From NCBI RefSeq assembly GCF_029227915.1, contig NC_079882.1, forward strand, positions 29,006,001 to 29,070,000: DNA of 64,000 nucleotides, in the 5' to 3' direction. Positions 21,393 through 33,044 of the stretch are shown piece by piece. The notes beneath the pieces were generated by a model. It made no database searches. It was not told the DNA's origin and saw nothing but the letters and a program-made list of their open reading frames with translations. Each line of letters begins with the position of its first letter. Position 1 is the stretch's first letter. The position numbers were made by a program, and so were the translations under genes. The stretch is from Hydractinia symbiolongicarpus. Its lineage: Eukaryota > Cnidaria > Hydrozoa > Anthoathecata > Hydractiniidae.

Positions 21393-23134
21393 ATGGGGTG
21401 GCTGAAGTCTGCAGTCCGAGGTGTTAAATGGTTTTTTGGAGTAGACCATCATGATACTCAACAAGAGAAGACAGTTTCAGCTTCACCTTTTGTCACAAGC
21501 AAGCCTAGGTAAGATTGAAGTATGCTTGGTTGATTGTTTGTTTGTTTGTTTGTTTGTTTGTTTGTTTGTTTGTTTGTTTGTTTGTTTGTTTGTTTGTTTG
21601 TTTTGAGCTTTTGGATGGAAAAAATGGCAAATTATCATTAGTCTTGGGCAGAGATATTCTCTCACACATGTGTTTTTTGTCTTGAGTCTATGTTTATTAT
21701 GCTGCTAGAAATTTTAATCACTGAAAGGAAAAAGATCTTTTTAATCCTTAAAAATTATTAAGTATGTATGTAGTGGTATATATTTACTGACACTTCTAAA
21801 CGTGATGTTATGTGTTACTGCTACAATTTTAAAATGGTGTATATTGCTATTTATTTTAAGATAAGCCCACTCCTTCCTCTGTAAAAGCCCAGTCGTTTAG
21901 ATTCTAAAAGGATTTTCATTATAGTGCCATGTATATTGATGAGGATGGAGATCTAGCTGAAGAATTTTATGAGGAGGTCATCCTCAATACTGGCCGACCG
22001 TGGATGAGAAGAATAACTGAACACCTTACTTGGCAGGTGGGTAGAATTATTTCTCATGTATTTTTTGGCGAAATTGGTTTAAAAAATGAACAAGAAGCCC
22101 TGTGGCTTAAAGATTTCCGCCATTAGCAATAATCTGAAAAAGTACGGAACTTTGAAGAGGACTGGGGGAACAAAATCATTGTATATTCTAAAATTTTAAA
22201 ATTCAATTTTTGATTATTATTATTGTAACTGTAAATCATACCTAACTTACATAAACTTCATTTCTCTATAGGAAAAATTTTGAAAGAAAAATAATAATCC
22301 TGAAAATTGATAAACAATAAAAACAAAATAAGAACAACCGCAAGGCTGAAAATTTATCTATTTTCTCTTTTTCTCTGAAAAACAGCTAGGAAAATATCTT
22401 TAAAGGTGACAACATTTTTATTTTTTTTTACATAATCAGTTAGGAAAGTTTATTATCAGACTACATATTTTTATTTTTTTATTTTATGACACATTGTCAC
22501 GATTTTATAGCTATAAATCTTTCACCAAAAATATTCGGCCTCAACAATTCCTCTAAATCAAAATTCATGAATAATTAGCTTTAGTCTACGTGCTTGCAAA
22601 ATTGTACAGAGAAAATGACGTTAATAATATCAAAGATGGCGCATTATAAGGCGATCTTCATTATGCTACACTGCACGAGCTTTAACTTTCGATTATAAAC
22701 TTTAAAATAAAGTAATGCTCATTGGATAAAAAAAACAATTTGTTGCACTGTTAGGATTCTTATTGGCTTTAAACTCAATTTAGCCTCGTTCTCAGAAAAA
22801 AATCTGTCAAAACGAGGATTTAAGCTTTAGCCTGGATAAGTTTTAGGCGTCCAGGCTCTATTAAAGATTCCGCCTTCGCCGGCGGAAATCAATTATGCAT
22901 TATTTTGACAAAAATTGTCAGGGTGAGTAAAGGATATTCAGTTTAGAAATGCCGACAGTAAAAATTTGATGTTCCTAAACGCTGGGCCAGTTTTTTTATC
23001 TTTCTAAGAATCATGTGTATTTGAGCCTACCAGAACGTTTTTAATATCAACGTTGTAATCTCTTTTAGGGCATGGTGCAGTTAGAATTTCCCCGCCTACA
23101 CGTCGATTTTCCAGTGGTTCTTTATGATACTTAA
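21393..23134 (+). CDS. TUSC2: TUSC2 (FUS1 tumour suppressor candidate 2), three exons
   Basis: TUSC2/Fus1 is a small N-myristoylated protein linked in mammals to mitochondrial calcium handling and tumour suppression. Exons are 21393-21508, 21925-22036 and 23069-23134, giving 97 residues (human 110). It begins MGWLKSAVRG, with Gly2 available for myristoylation as in human MGASGSK. Exon 2 gives AMYIDEDGDLAEEFYEE, matching the human core MFYDEDGDLAHEFYEE. Exon 3 gives VQLEFPRLHVDFPVVLYDT, matching human KLDHPRIHVDFPVILYEV at the C-terminus. All junctions are GT-AG and phases agree (2, then 0). Intron 1 holds a (TTTG)n tract starting 27 bases after the donor. The residues between the core and the C-terminal block are more diverged. 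An AATAAA follows at 23431. Assignment is firm. Confidence 0.93.
21535..21603. repeat. (TTTG)n microsatellite in TUSC2 intron 1
   Basis: About 17 tandem TTTG/GTTT tetranucleotides with almost no interruption, starting 27 bases downstream of the exon 1 donor. Likely length-polymorphic. Confidence 0.9.
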
Positions 23135-23430
23135 GAAGAACGTTGTTTCGAAGTTCATATACGTTTTATGACCCCTGACATATTTGAAGACAATTTGCCG
23201 GACAGATTCTGTATACCTGTTCTTGGATGGATCTCCTACCTTGTATGGCACGATACGATTAACATAGAATTTGAAATTGCTATTATTATATTGAATGTTA
23301 TTTTTCAATTAATGTAGAGAGCCTGGATATTTTCATACACAAGTTGGATTTGTATATAGCTTTACGTGTAATTTTTTATTTCATTTAATGGCAAATATTT
23401 AAAGAAATTTTAACTGTATAACAAACTTAT

Positions 23431-23436
23431 AATAAA
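23431..23436 (+). terminator. Candidate polyadenylation signal of TUSC2
   Basis: AATAAA 297 bases after the TUSC2 stop codon, the first canonical signal on this strand that I noticed. No transcript support. Confidence 0.4.
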
Positions 23437-23682
23437 ATATTGTTAATGTCCTACAGTTCTTAAAAAAGTTTTTTAAGATGTATAAGTCAATATAAACTTA
23501 ACTCAGTAGCAAAATATAATAAATTGTCTACAAAGCATTGAAAATTAAAATTAGATTATTTTTAACTTGAAGATGGCAAAGCAAAATAAATATTAAGGCT
23601 TAGTCCTGAGACACCAATTTTTTTCTTTGTTAAATTCAAATAATCAGAGTACCTGATCAGTAATAAAACGTTGGTAAACACT

Positions 23683-23710
23683 AAAAAGTGACCAAATTTA
23701 GTCACTTTTT
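23683..23710. repeat. Hairpin with 10-bp perfect arms
   Basis: AAAAAGTGAC and GTCACTTTTT flank an 8-base loop. It lies about 250 bp beyond the TUSC2 polyadenylation signal candidate. Confidence 0.6.
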
Positions 23711-24907
23711 TGGTGAGGCTGAAATTTCGTTAAATATAAGAAAAATATGAAGCAAGTACTCAGTCTAAATTTCTCCGTAGATTAAAAATAAATTAATGTG
23801 GATCTGCAATTATTAAGAAGTATTTACTTTTTTACATAAAATTCAAGAAATTTATATCATGCTTTAAAATGACCACTCCAGCCGATGTTAAAAAAGAAGT
23901 GTAAAAGATCGATTTTTTGATCATCCTTGAAGGTGAAATTTCTAGGAGGGGTCTAGTACAAATACAGGAACTTTAGGCAGCCGAAAATTTGGCCAACATT
24001 TGTACCACATATTGGCTCTATTTTCTATACTATATTTTTTTTAAACAAACAAATAACCAACATTGTCGTTTGTTCTTGCATTAACGTGATGCATTAGCTA
24101 CACAACTTTTTCCTTTGCTAGCTCTCTTGTCTGCTGAGATCGCCGAGTTGAAGGTGCCACTAGGTTAGCCACCTGGCGTTGAAAACTTTTATTTTAAAGG
24201 GGCTACGGAACGGCTGTTGGTTTTCGACTTTAGTGACTTACACGAGCTAATGGCGGCGAAAAACAAACTGGCTACTTTTGCGGCATGTATGTAATTTACA
24301 GATTCGAACATATAGATATGTCTAGAATTTTTTTCTTCTCCAGCCTTTCTCAAGTTTTCATCCAGAATGAGTCTCGCTGAAATATTTCTTGGTAATAAAT
24401 TTTCGAAAAAAAATATTGAACCAGCGAGCAAAGTGCGCTCTCCAACATTCAAGAGGGAAGTCTTGATTATTAGTAATTCTTTATTTCCAAAAATTTTGGT
24501 AAAATCTCGTTAAAATTTTGAATAGTTTTATTTATTTTCTTTAGTTTTTTTCTCAATTTGAACCTTACAGTTATGAACTTTCAAATTTGGTGGCCCGGCG
24601 GTCATTTACTTATCTAAATCTTATTTTATATCGATATGTGATAGATAGTAGCGTCTGGTACAACCGACGGATTATACAAATGCTCACTCTGGCTAAAGAA
24701 AGAAAATCATTTCAAAATAGCTTACTTCGGTTGGCTGCCACAACTATGTATCGTATGCGACACTTTTTGATATGATAAAAAAGTAGTTACCTTGCAAAAC
24801 TGGAGTTGTCACTCGTGGAAAAGACCTTTATATATTTCGTTCTGTTTGTAATCCCAATTTATCTTCTTTCTAAACATGCAGAGGACTAAGAGTTTGGTAG
24901 CCAGGGG

Positions 24908-25005
24908 AACCTCATCCCCAGTCCTTCTTTTTCGTTTTCTTATATACGTGGCCCAAAAGAAGTTGCCACATCAAAAAGAAAAAAGGAGCCTTGGAAACGA
25001 GATTG
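24908..25005. repeat. Foldback repeat, same family as 2393-2464
   Basis: The left end AACCTCATCCCCAG is an imperfect inverted copy of the right end CTTGGAAACGAGATTG. The interior differs from the 2393 copy, as expected for short palindromic elements of one family. Confidence 0.45.
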
Positions 25006-26686
25006 CATTTGGGGCGGATTTTGCCGTATTGTTTTGCATGAATATTACGCGATCTGTCGTCTAAGGGTTAATGTGTTTGTGATTTTCATCAGAGTAGCAG
25101 CCTAGAAACGCACGTGGTACCAAGGTAACAATGCTGCGTAGTAGGCAACTTCGTTTTTAGTGGAATTTATCTTCGTAAGAGCACCGGTATCTGTCCGTTC
25201 TCCGCAGGGTTTAAATTTTTTCAGTGTCAAAGACAAATCCAAACATTACGAAAAGGAAACTTGGAAACAAAGATCTCCTTTACTACAACCATTGTGCACT
25301 TAAGCAAAATGACCTGGAATTTTGTACTTTAAATTTTACGTCTAATAGGGACCAAATGATGGAATGTAAAAAAAGCAATGAATTCTGGAAAGGACCTTGT
25401 TACTAAGGTGTATGAAATACGTTGTATTTTAGTCCCCCAGCTTGGTGTCTTTAAACCTTTACATAATCTTTATGGTGCTAGGTGAATTACACACCGGGTG
25501 AAAAGTGTTTCAATGTTACCATAAAACCTAAATTAAATATACAATGTACAAAGTGTTATAAAACAAAGTTCTATGATACGCAAATTTCTGCAGCCATCGT
25601 CGAGGAGCAGCAGAATGTCCAAGATTCTGTAATACCGAAACACGAATAATGTTCTCCTTTTTTTTAAACACCTAAGAATTTCCAGAGATTAGAATGACAA
25701 AATTTCTTATCTTTTTGATACTGTCATTGCATCCTTATTCTTTGTATTCTTTGTATATGTTTCTATACATTTGAGCTGGACAAACTTTAACGCATACCTG
25801 GCAATTGTCAGTACATCAAATTTCAAATTGAATTTTAGAGCTACACTTATTAACAAAATGACTAGTCGCCTTCTGAAAAGTTAAGGCACTTTTACTAACT
25901 GTAAAAAGGTAAAAAAATGAGCTAGAAACCTTATTTTTTTACACGTGCCTCCCATCCATCAATGTAATGAATGGAATATCGAGTAGGGTATCCTGTAAAA
26001 TCAAAAGACGACGATAAAAAACAGACACTATTTCATATTTTCTTGTATATATGTTGATAAAAGTCTCTTCGTGTCCCTCCTACAGACCTCGTGATGATAA
26101 GCTTTTACTAGTTGGTCGATTGTTTCTTAACATAAAAAGTGTATCTCTTGCTCAAATTTACAGGCGAGGCGTTCGCGCTAGTGTTATTGAAGTTTCATTA
26201 AAAAAAATCTTTATTCTAGACGCCAAGTGCGTTAAGGGTTAACGGCTTGACGTTAAGTTTAACGCAAATTGGTACCTACTTGGCCGCGTTAAGTTTAACA
26301 CAAAATACGGTAATGGGTACCACGCTTTATAGACTACGTCAAAATAAGAAACATTTTATTAAAAATGACCTAAGCTTAAGATACTTTTATTAGTTAGCCG
26401 TTTGCTTCTTAGTTTCTTATAAAATAATCCTTTTTGATATCGGAGAGGGAGCGAAGAATCATTTCTTCACTCCGTGTAGGCTATGAAAAATAGAAAAGTT
26501 GCCGTGGGAACAAGGTTTGTTTATCTCGAGAATCAATGAACATTTTTCAAGGCTATAGACTTCCCTTACATCATATGAAATAATTCCATAATGTAAAAAG
26601 AAATATTTTTTCACACAGGAGGTAAGTTTTAAACAGTTTTGCGGAAACTAATAGCTGTGATGGTCTCCTTTCATGATAAAACCTAT

Positions 26687-26840
26687 GTGGTCGATCGCTT
26701 TCGGGCACATGATCGGGCAGTGCTTTTAGGTAGCACCGAACCCTGCCACCTTGACCCGGGGGTGACATAGGTCATGTCGTGACATGAAATTCTTTGATAA
26801 CTGATCCTTAAACTTCGCGACTCATCACAGCATACACGTA
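26687..26840 (+). repeat. Structured repeat element, copy 1
   Basis: About 150 bp beginning GTGGTCGATCGCTTTCGGGC. It shares most of its length with 54208-54352 and only its first 25 or so bases with 28107-28131. Predicted stems are TTCGGG with CCCGGG, GGCAG with CTGCC, GTGCT with AGCAC, and TCATG with CATGA. The other copy keeps these pairings with changed bases. It may be a SINE or another RNA-derived repeat; I see no clear tRNA or 5S head. Confidence 0.6.
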
Positions 26841-27330
26841 AGAAGTCGGAGCTAAACTTGTTTTTTGCCGTTGCAGTTGTGATGAACAATGACGTTGTTC
26901 TGAACATTTATATTGTTGGCCATTACCTTCTCACTCTTATGGCTGCTTTTCTCGCGTCTATTGTGCGTATTAAAAACTTTTTGGAAGGGTTAAAGGAACA
27001 GTTTCAGTACACCTTGGTATTGAGACTGACTTCAAGTTTTAAATTTTGGAAGATAGGTATTGGACTACCATTTGCCGTCTGGAATATCAAAAAAGTGAAA
27101 TTTGCTTGGGAAAGAGCTTGGTTTGTCTCGAGAATCAACGAACATCTTTCAAGGCTATAGACTCCCCTGGACAAGTTTACATTATGTGAAAAAATTCCAC
27201 GATGTAAAAATAATTTTTGTTTACACAGAAGGTAAGTTAAGGAGTTTTGCAAAAATTAATAGCCGTGATGGCCTCTGTTAGATAGATAAGACAAATTTCC
27301 ATTATGTGAAATAATTCCATTATTTAAAAC

Positions 27331-28023
27331 TACTCTATTCTATAAAATTAACGAGTCATGAAATTAACGCTGTTTTTCAAAATTCGCGGTAATTTAATAA
27401 CCGTTAATTAAATGCAGTGTTAATTCATAGTTGATAGTTTTTGTCTATCAACTATGGTTATTTTAAAGACTGGTAATTTGTTGACTTTTTTATAATACAA
27501 ATATTTTCAACGTATTTTTTAAAAAGCTTTTCTATCATCTCCATGTTCTGATCTAAGTGGAAAATTAAATTAAAGCACCTTTTTTTCCAAAAGTTTTTAA
27601 CATTGACTTTCCAAACAACTAAAACTTTTATTTTGATTTCAAAGCCGCCTTGTAATAGAGGAGATCGCTTCACAATCTGTACCCCGCCCGCGAGGTGACA
27701 AACATTGAAGTTGATCTTGCTTGTCAACTTTAAAACCAAAAAATGCGAAACTCATGAAAAGTCGTGACATCATCACTGCTGGTTGGAGGGCTGCTGGGAT
27801 AACAGAAACATTAAAAAGCGCTAGAGAAGCAAATAGCCAGATCAACATGGACCCATTTTTCTAACGAGTTCATATTTACGAGTTCATATCATACGAATTG
27901 TTAAAAAAAGTTTTTCGGCTCAATTTTTTTTCTCTTTCTTCTCAAATTCGCGTTAATAAAATGCATTTTTGAAATCAACCTACATTACCGTTAATTTAAT
28001 TCGCGTTAATTTCATGAAATAAG
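27331..28023. mobile_element. Nested insertion with inverted ends (probable MITE)
   Basis: TCATGAAATTAACGC at 27356-27370 is exactly inverted as GCGTTAATTTCATGA at 28003-28017, and TTCGCG/TTAACGG patches just inside both ends are also inverted. The sequence on either side joins to re-create the ATTCCA..GTAAA..CACACAGG phrase seen at 26580-26630, so this block appears to have inserted into an older repeat. The exact ends are approximate and no transposase ORF is present. Confidence 0.55.
27426..27456. repeat. Perfect hairpin, 12-bp arms and 7-base loop
   Basis: CATAGTTGATAG and CTATCAACTATG flank TTTTTGT. It lies inside the nested insertion at 27331-28023. Confidence 0.75.
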
Positions 28024-29153
28024 GTAAACTTTTTTCACACAGGAGGTAAGTTTTAAACAGTTTTACGGAAATTAATAGCCGTGATGGTCTCTCTTCATGG
28101 TAAAATAGTGTGGTCAACCTCTTTCGGGCACAAGAATACTTTACATGTACATCAGTATTTATGCTGACATTTCATATGCACACAATTTAGGCTGTGTAAT
28201 AAAAGGGTAATTAAAAAAAATTAGCTCAACAAATCGTTAGGTGGAAATTAATTTTAATCTAGTTCTCTTTTTATCGTTGCAGTAATTATAACGTTCAATA
28301 AAAGAAGTCACTTGCCAGCAATTCGATTAGCAGCATGATGTCCTTTTCAAACAGATTTTATGCTGAATTCACATACTTTTCTCAGACTTTCAAGTTTGTG
28401 ACAAAGTGTTTTAGTGTCAAACGTTCATTTTTGTTAGTATACACCTCATACTAATTTTAACTATATATACTAATTTTGTGCACAAATGTTTCACACATAA
28501 TTTCTGGTTAGAATTATAATTTGCACATACATATAATCATAGTAATATTCCTGTCCAAGTAAATTTATTAAGTCATGTTAACAGGTGGACAAGATGCACG
28601 AAATGACTATCAGATGATATTTATAATGAGCGATCTCCAGTGGAATTCTCCAGGGAATAAGGACAAGTATAATAATAAAAATAAAAGAGATTTTAGACAA
28701 CTGTTACAATAAATTTAAAACCATTTCTAGTAACTATTTATTTTAGTAAAGATTTAGTAAAGATAGGATGCACTACTCTAAGCATTTTCAGACCATCATT
28801 TTGCGAAAATTATTTTCAATGGTTATATATTTGATTTAGTGTTATCTTGTAAAAGAGGGGAAACAGGGACACCGTTATATGTGAGATATGTTAATACTAT
28901 AGTCCTTATTTATTAATCTTTATCAGCACGCTTTCCAAAATGCCTTTGGTGCATACAGTATCTATAGTAATCTGTTTTGCTTGTTGTTGTATTTTGGGTG
29001 TATGTAGTGCTTTTTAATGTTTTTCCTGATCCTTTTGTGGTTCTTGATGGTTTCTTATGGCATCTGACCCTTTCCTGTTTTAGTAAGTACGTCTCTTAAC
29101 TTTATTGATTTTTATAATAGTGTAAATAGTTCGTATTAACATAATTTTATTAG

Positions 29154-30201
29154 GTGACCTTTATAAATGCATTGCTTGCATCTCCTGATTCCCTTGGCTT
29201 TGCAAGGTAACAAATATGTGGCTAGAGAATTACCTTCTATTAATTAAAGAATTTCTAGAAAGAACTGACCAACCCATTTTCGCGTGACTCTAGAACGTAC
29301 ACTTAAAATATTTTTTAAGGTGACTTTTAGTACACCACCACTAGTGGCACAAAAGCAAGAATCTGATGTTGCAACCTAAAACTGTAATACACTTGTGCTA
29401 AGTTTTAGGAGTTTTGATAGTCTACTCTGTTTGAAATGTGACAAGATTGGGAAAATTAATGTTAAAAAATATTTGTTTTTGCCAGAAAATGTTAGGAATA
29501 CAACTTGTCTGTTTTATGGTAATATTTATCTGCAGTAAATATTTTTTTTCTATTTAGAAAGATTCATATAAAAACGTTATTCTGCTTACTTACATGACTA
29601 ACTTATCTGTAGAGATAAAATGTTGCACACGTGCACATCAGCTTGAGTCTTTGTGACGTTCGTACACAGTCATTCACAATAGTAAATTAATTTTAGTGAT
29701 TCAGGGAAAAATTTGAATTTTTTATCGTGTCTGGCAATTTTCCATAGTTATTGTCAAATAATTATTGAGTAGTCGCTCCAATTGACTAGAAGTTTTAGAA
29801 CTTAAGAATATGTTTGCATTTTTGATGTAATTGTCGCATTTGTGAAAAATTTGTCAGAAAAACTGATACATTTTAAGTGTGCGTTGTTTTGATGGCCCTT
29901 TTATGTGTGTTTTAGTGCACCTACTTGAAATTTTAATTTGTGCAAATATTATTCTGAAAATGTATCACAACTTGAATTTTTTAAAAAATTTGATTTCATT
30001 CTTCTTCTTTTTATTTTTAGGATAGTTTACAAAATTCAAAGAAACATACTTTTGGCATGGATTGCAGGGTGGATGGCTTACATGGTCAAGAAAGAAAATG
30101 ACAATTTGGAAAAGGCCAGAATTCACCAAAATGCGTCGCCTTACTACTTAAGCTCCGCAGCGCGCGTACTTGCTGTGAAAGCACTTTATAAGAGAGTTTA
30201 A
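29154..30201 (+). CDS. Candidate last two exons of an unrecognised membrane protein gene
   Basis: Exon 29154-29206 follows a TTTTATTAG acceptor, encodes VTFINALLASPDSLGFA and ends at GCAAG|GTAACA in phase 2. Exon 30021-30201 follows TTATTTTTAG and completes the split codon as Arg, reading RIVYKIQRNILLAWIAGWMA with a hydrophobic stretch, then a charged helix (VKKENDNLEKARIHQNASP) and a basic tail. The stop TAA is at 30199-30201. Matching phase and good splice sites support the pair, but no upstream exon or start was found and I do not recognise the family. A SINE begins directly after the stop, so the original C-terminus may have been longer. Confidence 0.4.
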
Positions 30202-30465
30202 TGGCGCGTGGCCTTGTGGTTATGGAGTTTGCTTCGTAATCACAAGGTCCGTGGTTAGATCCACAGCGCGGGCATGTTTAGCAAGTCTCTTTACCACAGC
30301 TACGGGGCAACCCATGCCATGTGAGGGAAATTGGGTAGGTAATGCCGTTGTATACTTAATGTATGAATTCCGAACACAGGACACACATTGATAACAGTGT
30401 TTTCAACACTGAAGTGGCTATATCCTGTATAAATGTTCAAAGTACTAATAAAAACAATAATCATT
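30202..30465 (+). mobile_element. tRNA-derived SINE with a different head (copy B)
   Basis: The head TGGCGCGTGGCCTTGTGGTT with box B-like GTGGTTAGATCC and closing arm CAGCGCG forms a tRNA-like cloverleaf, but it is not the head of the SINE at 7347. After about 95 bases it joins a shared body segment, AACCCATGCCATGTGAGGG then AAATTGGGTAGGTAATGCCG. The 3' part (GAATTCCGAACACAGG, then TGGCTATATCCTGTATAAAT) is unlike copies A and C. The right end is approximate. Confidence 0.7.
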
Positions 30466-32607
30466 TTCTACTGTGGTACCAATCTAAGACTTTAAAGCGC
30501 CCTGAAGAAGTGAAAACACTTTCAAAAATTACATCTCACTGACTTTTTATCAGTACTAGTCTGTTTGTGTTTCAACAGTAACGCTAAACATTCGCAACAA
30601 CATTAACAGAGAAGATTTTGAAATGCATGTAAAAAACAGATCACTTATATTTTAGCATAGGGGACATAGCAAGTTGCCATTAACAAGATGGATGGTGATT
30701 TCTTTTCATATTTCCAATAATATTTTTCCTATTTCTTAAAATAGAGGAGGACGTCGTAACAAAGTGCTAATTGCAATATTTGTAAAATATTCTATTGAGT
30801 AAATCAAAATTATTATACTAAATAATTTTTTCTCATTGTAGTGGACTCTTTTTTTATCTCGAGCCATCTTTACCTCAGAAAGTGGGTTCGTTAAGAATTA
30901 ACGCGCAGAAATGTTTAAAAAGATAATGAAAGGTCGTTTGTCTTGCTCAAAAACCTCGTTTTAAGGGCCCTTGCTCTCTCGATACTAGAAAAGGTTTAAG
31001 ATACCCTGGGGACATGGTTGCTTGCATTAAAATTATTATGCGCGAAATACGCAAAATTCTTGCTAGCAGAAAATTCATACGACTAGGGTAAAATAAACAA
31101 TATTGGAGGGCTGGGTGCTACTTTCTGTAGTTACGAGATTAGGATAATTTTTTTTTGTATTAATTGATTCGGTGAATAGGTATTTTTGTGCAATTTTAAA
31201 TGAGGGGTGTCAACTTAATGACAAGTGACAGACATAAGTCATGCGCAATAATAAAAATACTTAAAATTCCGAACGATTAAAATCTGTATGTTTGAGTAAA
31301 TGCCATGAATACCTGACAATACTACGTTTGCTGTCGAAAACAATGTTACAACGTTTCTCTTAAAACACTGAAACGAATCACTGATATAAATTCTTAAACC
31401 AATCAGAATTCTTCGTATTTTTATTTCTGGGGAGTTTTAGTTTTAATTGTGAAGTCTCAACTCGAGTGAACTAGTTATTGCAAATAAGGAAGTTGACTTC
31501 TTTAGCTTTCAATATCTTTTGTATCCCTTCCTTTTAACTCTGTCTATTAATGTTGGACCAATATTACAATCTAAAAACGCATTTCAGCCAACTTGACAAT
31601 TTTAGAAATTATTTCACTGGAATTTTTGGGCTCCTCTTACCTAGGTAAAAAAAGTTTCCTGACTTGACACAAGAATTTACAAATTACTTCCCTTGAACTG
31701 AGAAGATATTGAAGTATGTTAGAAATTTGTAATTGATGTGGGATATCTCCGTGTAGGATATCCCTTTAATGAACGAGAAAAAAAGATTACGTAAGATTTT
31801 TCTCCCGCGCGAGGCATTGGCTGTAAGACGGACATCCCTTTAATAAGCGAGACAAGAAATTACGTAAGATATCTCTCTCGCACAACGCATTGGCTGTAAG
31901 GCAGATATTCCTTCAGCGTGACAAGAGAATACGAAAAACATCTCTGTGGCGAGTTTGTTGCATTTTTATACAATTTATCACACATTTATGTTATACATCA
32001 TTGTCTGCGAAATTTTTTATAGCTATTTAGCTTGAAAACCCCATGAATTCATGAATACTTGTATAGCACTCTCATGGTTTGGCTAGCTTTGGGATTAATT
32101 CCTTCGAATAACAGTTTAGTTCCATTTCGCCGTTCTCGAATTACCCGTGGATTGTGTCTGGTGGAAATCCCCTTTACTAAACACGTGTATTGGTCACTAA
32201 AACCACCCAAACCTCACCAACCTTACCATTTTTTTTTCTTTTTTAAATACGAATAAGTAAAGGTGTCTTGGAAACAATTTAAAATTTTAACCATTTTGAG
32301 AACAAAAACCTATATACAGAACACAATAAGACGTCAAGTTTATTTTTCTGTCAAATAATTGTGTTTGTGTTTTGAAATGGTTTAGAAGATTTATCAAGGA
32401 AGTCTTAACGGCGCCAACTCAGTTTTAAAATTCTGTTAGTTATCACAATTCCAAATAGTCCCCTCTAAAACCTATGAAGGTCTTACAATTAAGTAAGATT
32501 AAAAATATCTATTAGTCTGGAAATATTTTAATCTTATTAACATATGTACAACACAAATATTTTATCTGACATGTTTTGCGGAAGCACACCACTATGTTTC
32601 TTTGTCT
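30466..32607. other. Intergenic, one short tandem repeat
   Basis: No gene recognised. A tandem repeat is at 31755-31925. Other short open frames have no family features. Confidence 0.5.
31755..31925. repeat. Tandem repeat, about 73-bp period, 2.4 copies
   Basis: Units start near 31757, 31830 and 31903 with GATATCCCTTTAATGAACGAG or variants, continue AAATTACGTAAGATnTnTCTC and end in GCATTGGCTGTAAG. Diverged, noncoding. Confidence 0.6.
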
Positions 32608-33044
32608 TCAAACAAAATACTCCGCGATCGTTTTTGCACGCTCTCGCCTTCTGCATTCGGAGTTATTATTACGGTCTGTATCGATCAAAAGGTAGCTAAT
32701 ATCAACATCACTGGGCACACGTACTTTAATATATTCATCTTTACAACTGTCTATTTCACTTTGTAAGTTTTGAAGGTCTAATTGACCATTTTTATTGTAA
32801 GATAGTTCTATAGTTTTTGCTCGATTTCTGCTTATGTCTGTAAATTTGTAATGTTCGGTTTTTTGGTGGCTTGCTTCGTTATTTTTCATATCCCAATCTT
32901 GGATTTCTTCTAATAACTTATTTAAGTCGTCTAAATTCCCAACTTTTATCTCCTCATCGCTCTCACTGTTTATCCTCAACTTACTTTGTTTTTTCATAAT
33001 GTTTGTTGTTTCTTTATATACGGTGTCCGTCTTTTCCAAAGTCT
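32608..33044 (-). CDS. Last exon of an unrecognised hydrophilic protein with duplicated RxRAKTI motif
   Basis: On the minus strand an acceptor (TTTATTATTAG) precedes an open frame from 33044 to TAA at 32610-32608. If translation starts in this exon, the first in-frame ATG is at 32997, giving 129 residues (MKKQSKLRINSESDEEIKV...); otherwise an upstream exon contributes. The protein is acidic and helical, with LDDLNKLLEEIQDWDMKN. Two short basic motifs, SRNRAKTIELSY and RRRERAKTIAEYFV, repeat RxRAKTI; the second ends the protein. Such RxRxxT sites suit AGC-kinase phosphorylation, which is an inference. A possible 5' UTR exon ending GAA|GTGAGT lies near 33365. Family unknown. Confidence 0.5.

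Larger units (their letters stand above)
26525..28131. repeat. Three partial copies of one dispersed repeat, one carrying a nested insertion
   Basis: The phrase CTCGAGAATCAACGAACAT, then GGCTATAGAC, then TTCCAnnATGTAAAA, then CACACAGGAGGTAAG, then TTAATAGCCGTGATGG occurs with variation from about 26525, from about 27127, and in part from 28024. The copies lie in the same orientation about 600-900 bp apart. Copies one and three continue into the structured segment described at 26687. The third is split by the element at 27331-28023. Confidence 0.6.
23135..29153. other. Intergenic, repeat-rich
   Basis: After the TUSC2 3' end there are hairpins at 23683-23710 and 27426-27456, a foldback repeat at 24908-25005, and a group of related repeats from 26525 to 28131 with a nested element inside. 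Open frames in this stretch are short and fall in repeats. A possible exon near 28586-28660 (after a TTAACAG acceptor) was not included because its phase does not fit the next candidate exon. Confidence 0.5.

Noticed and set aside
26858-27160. Plus-strand ORF of 100 codons
   Set aside because: It overlaps the dispersed repeat copies at 26525-27290, and its end coincides with repeat sequence.
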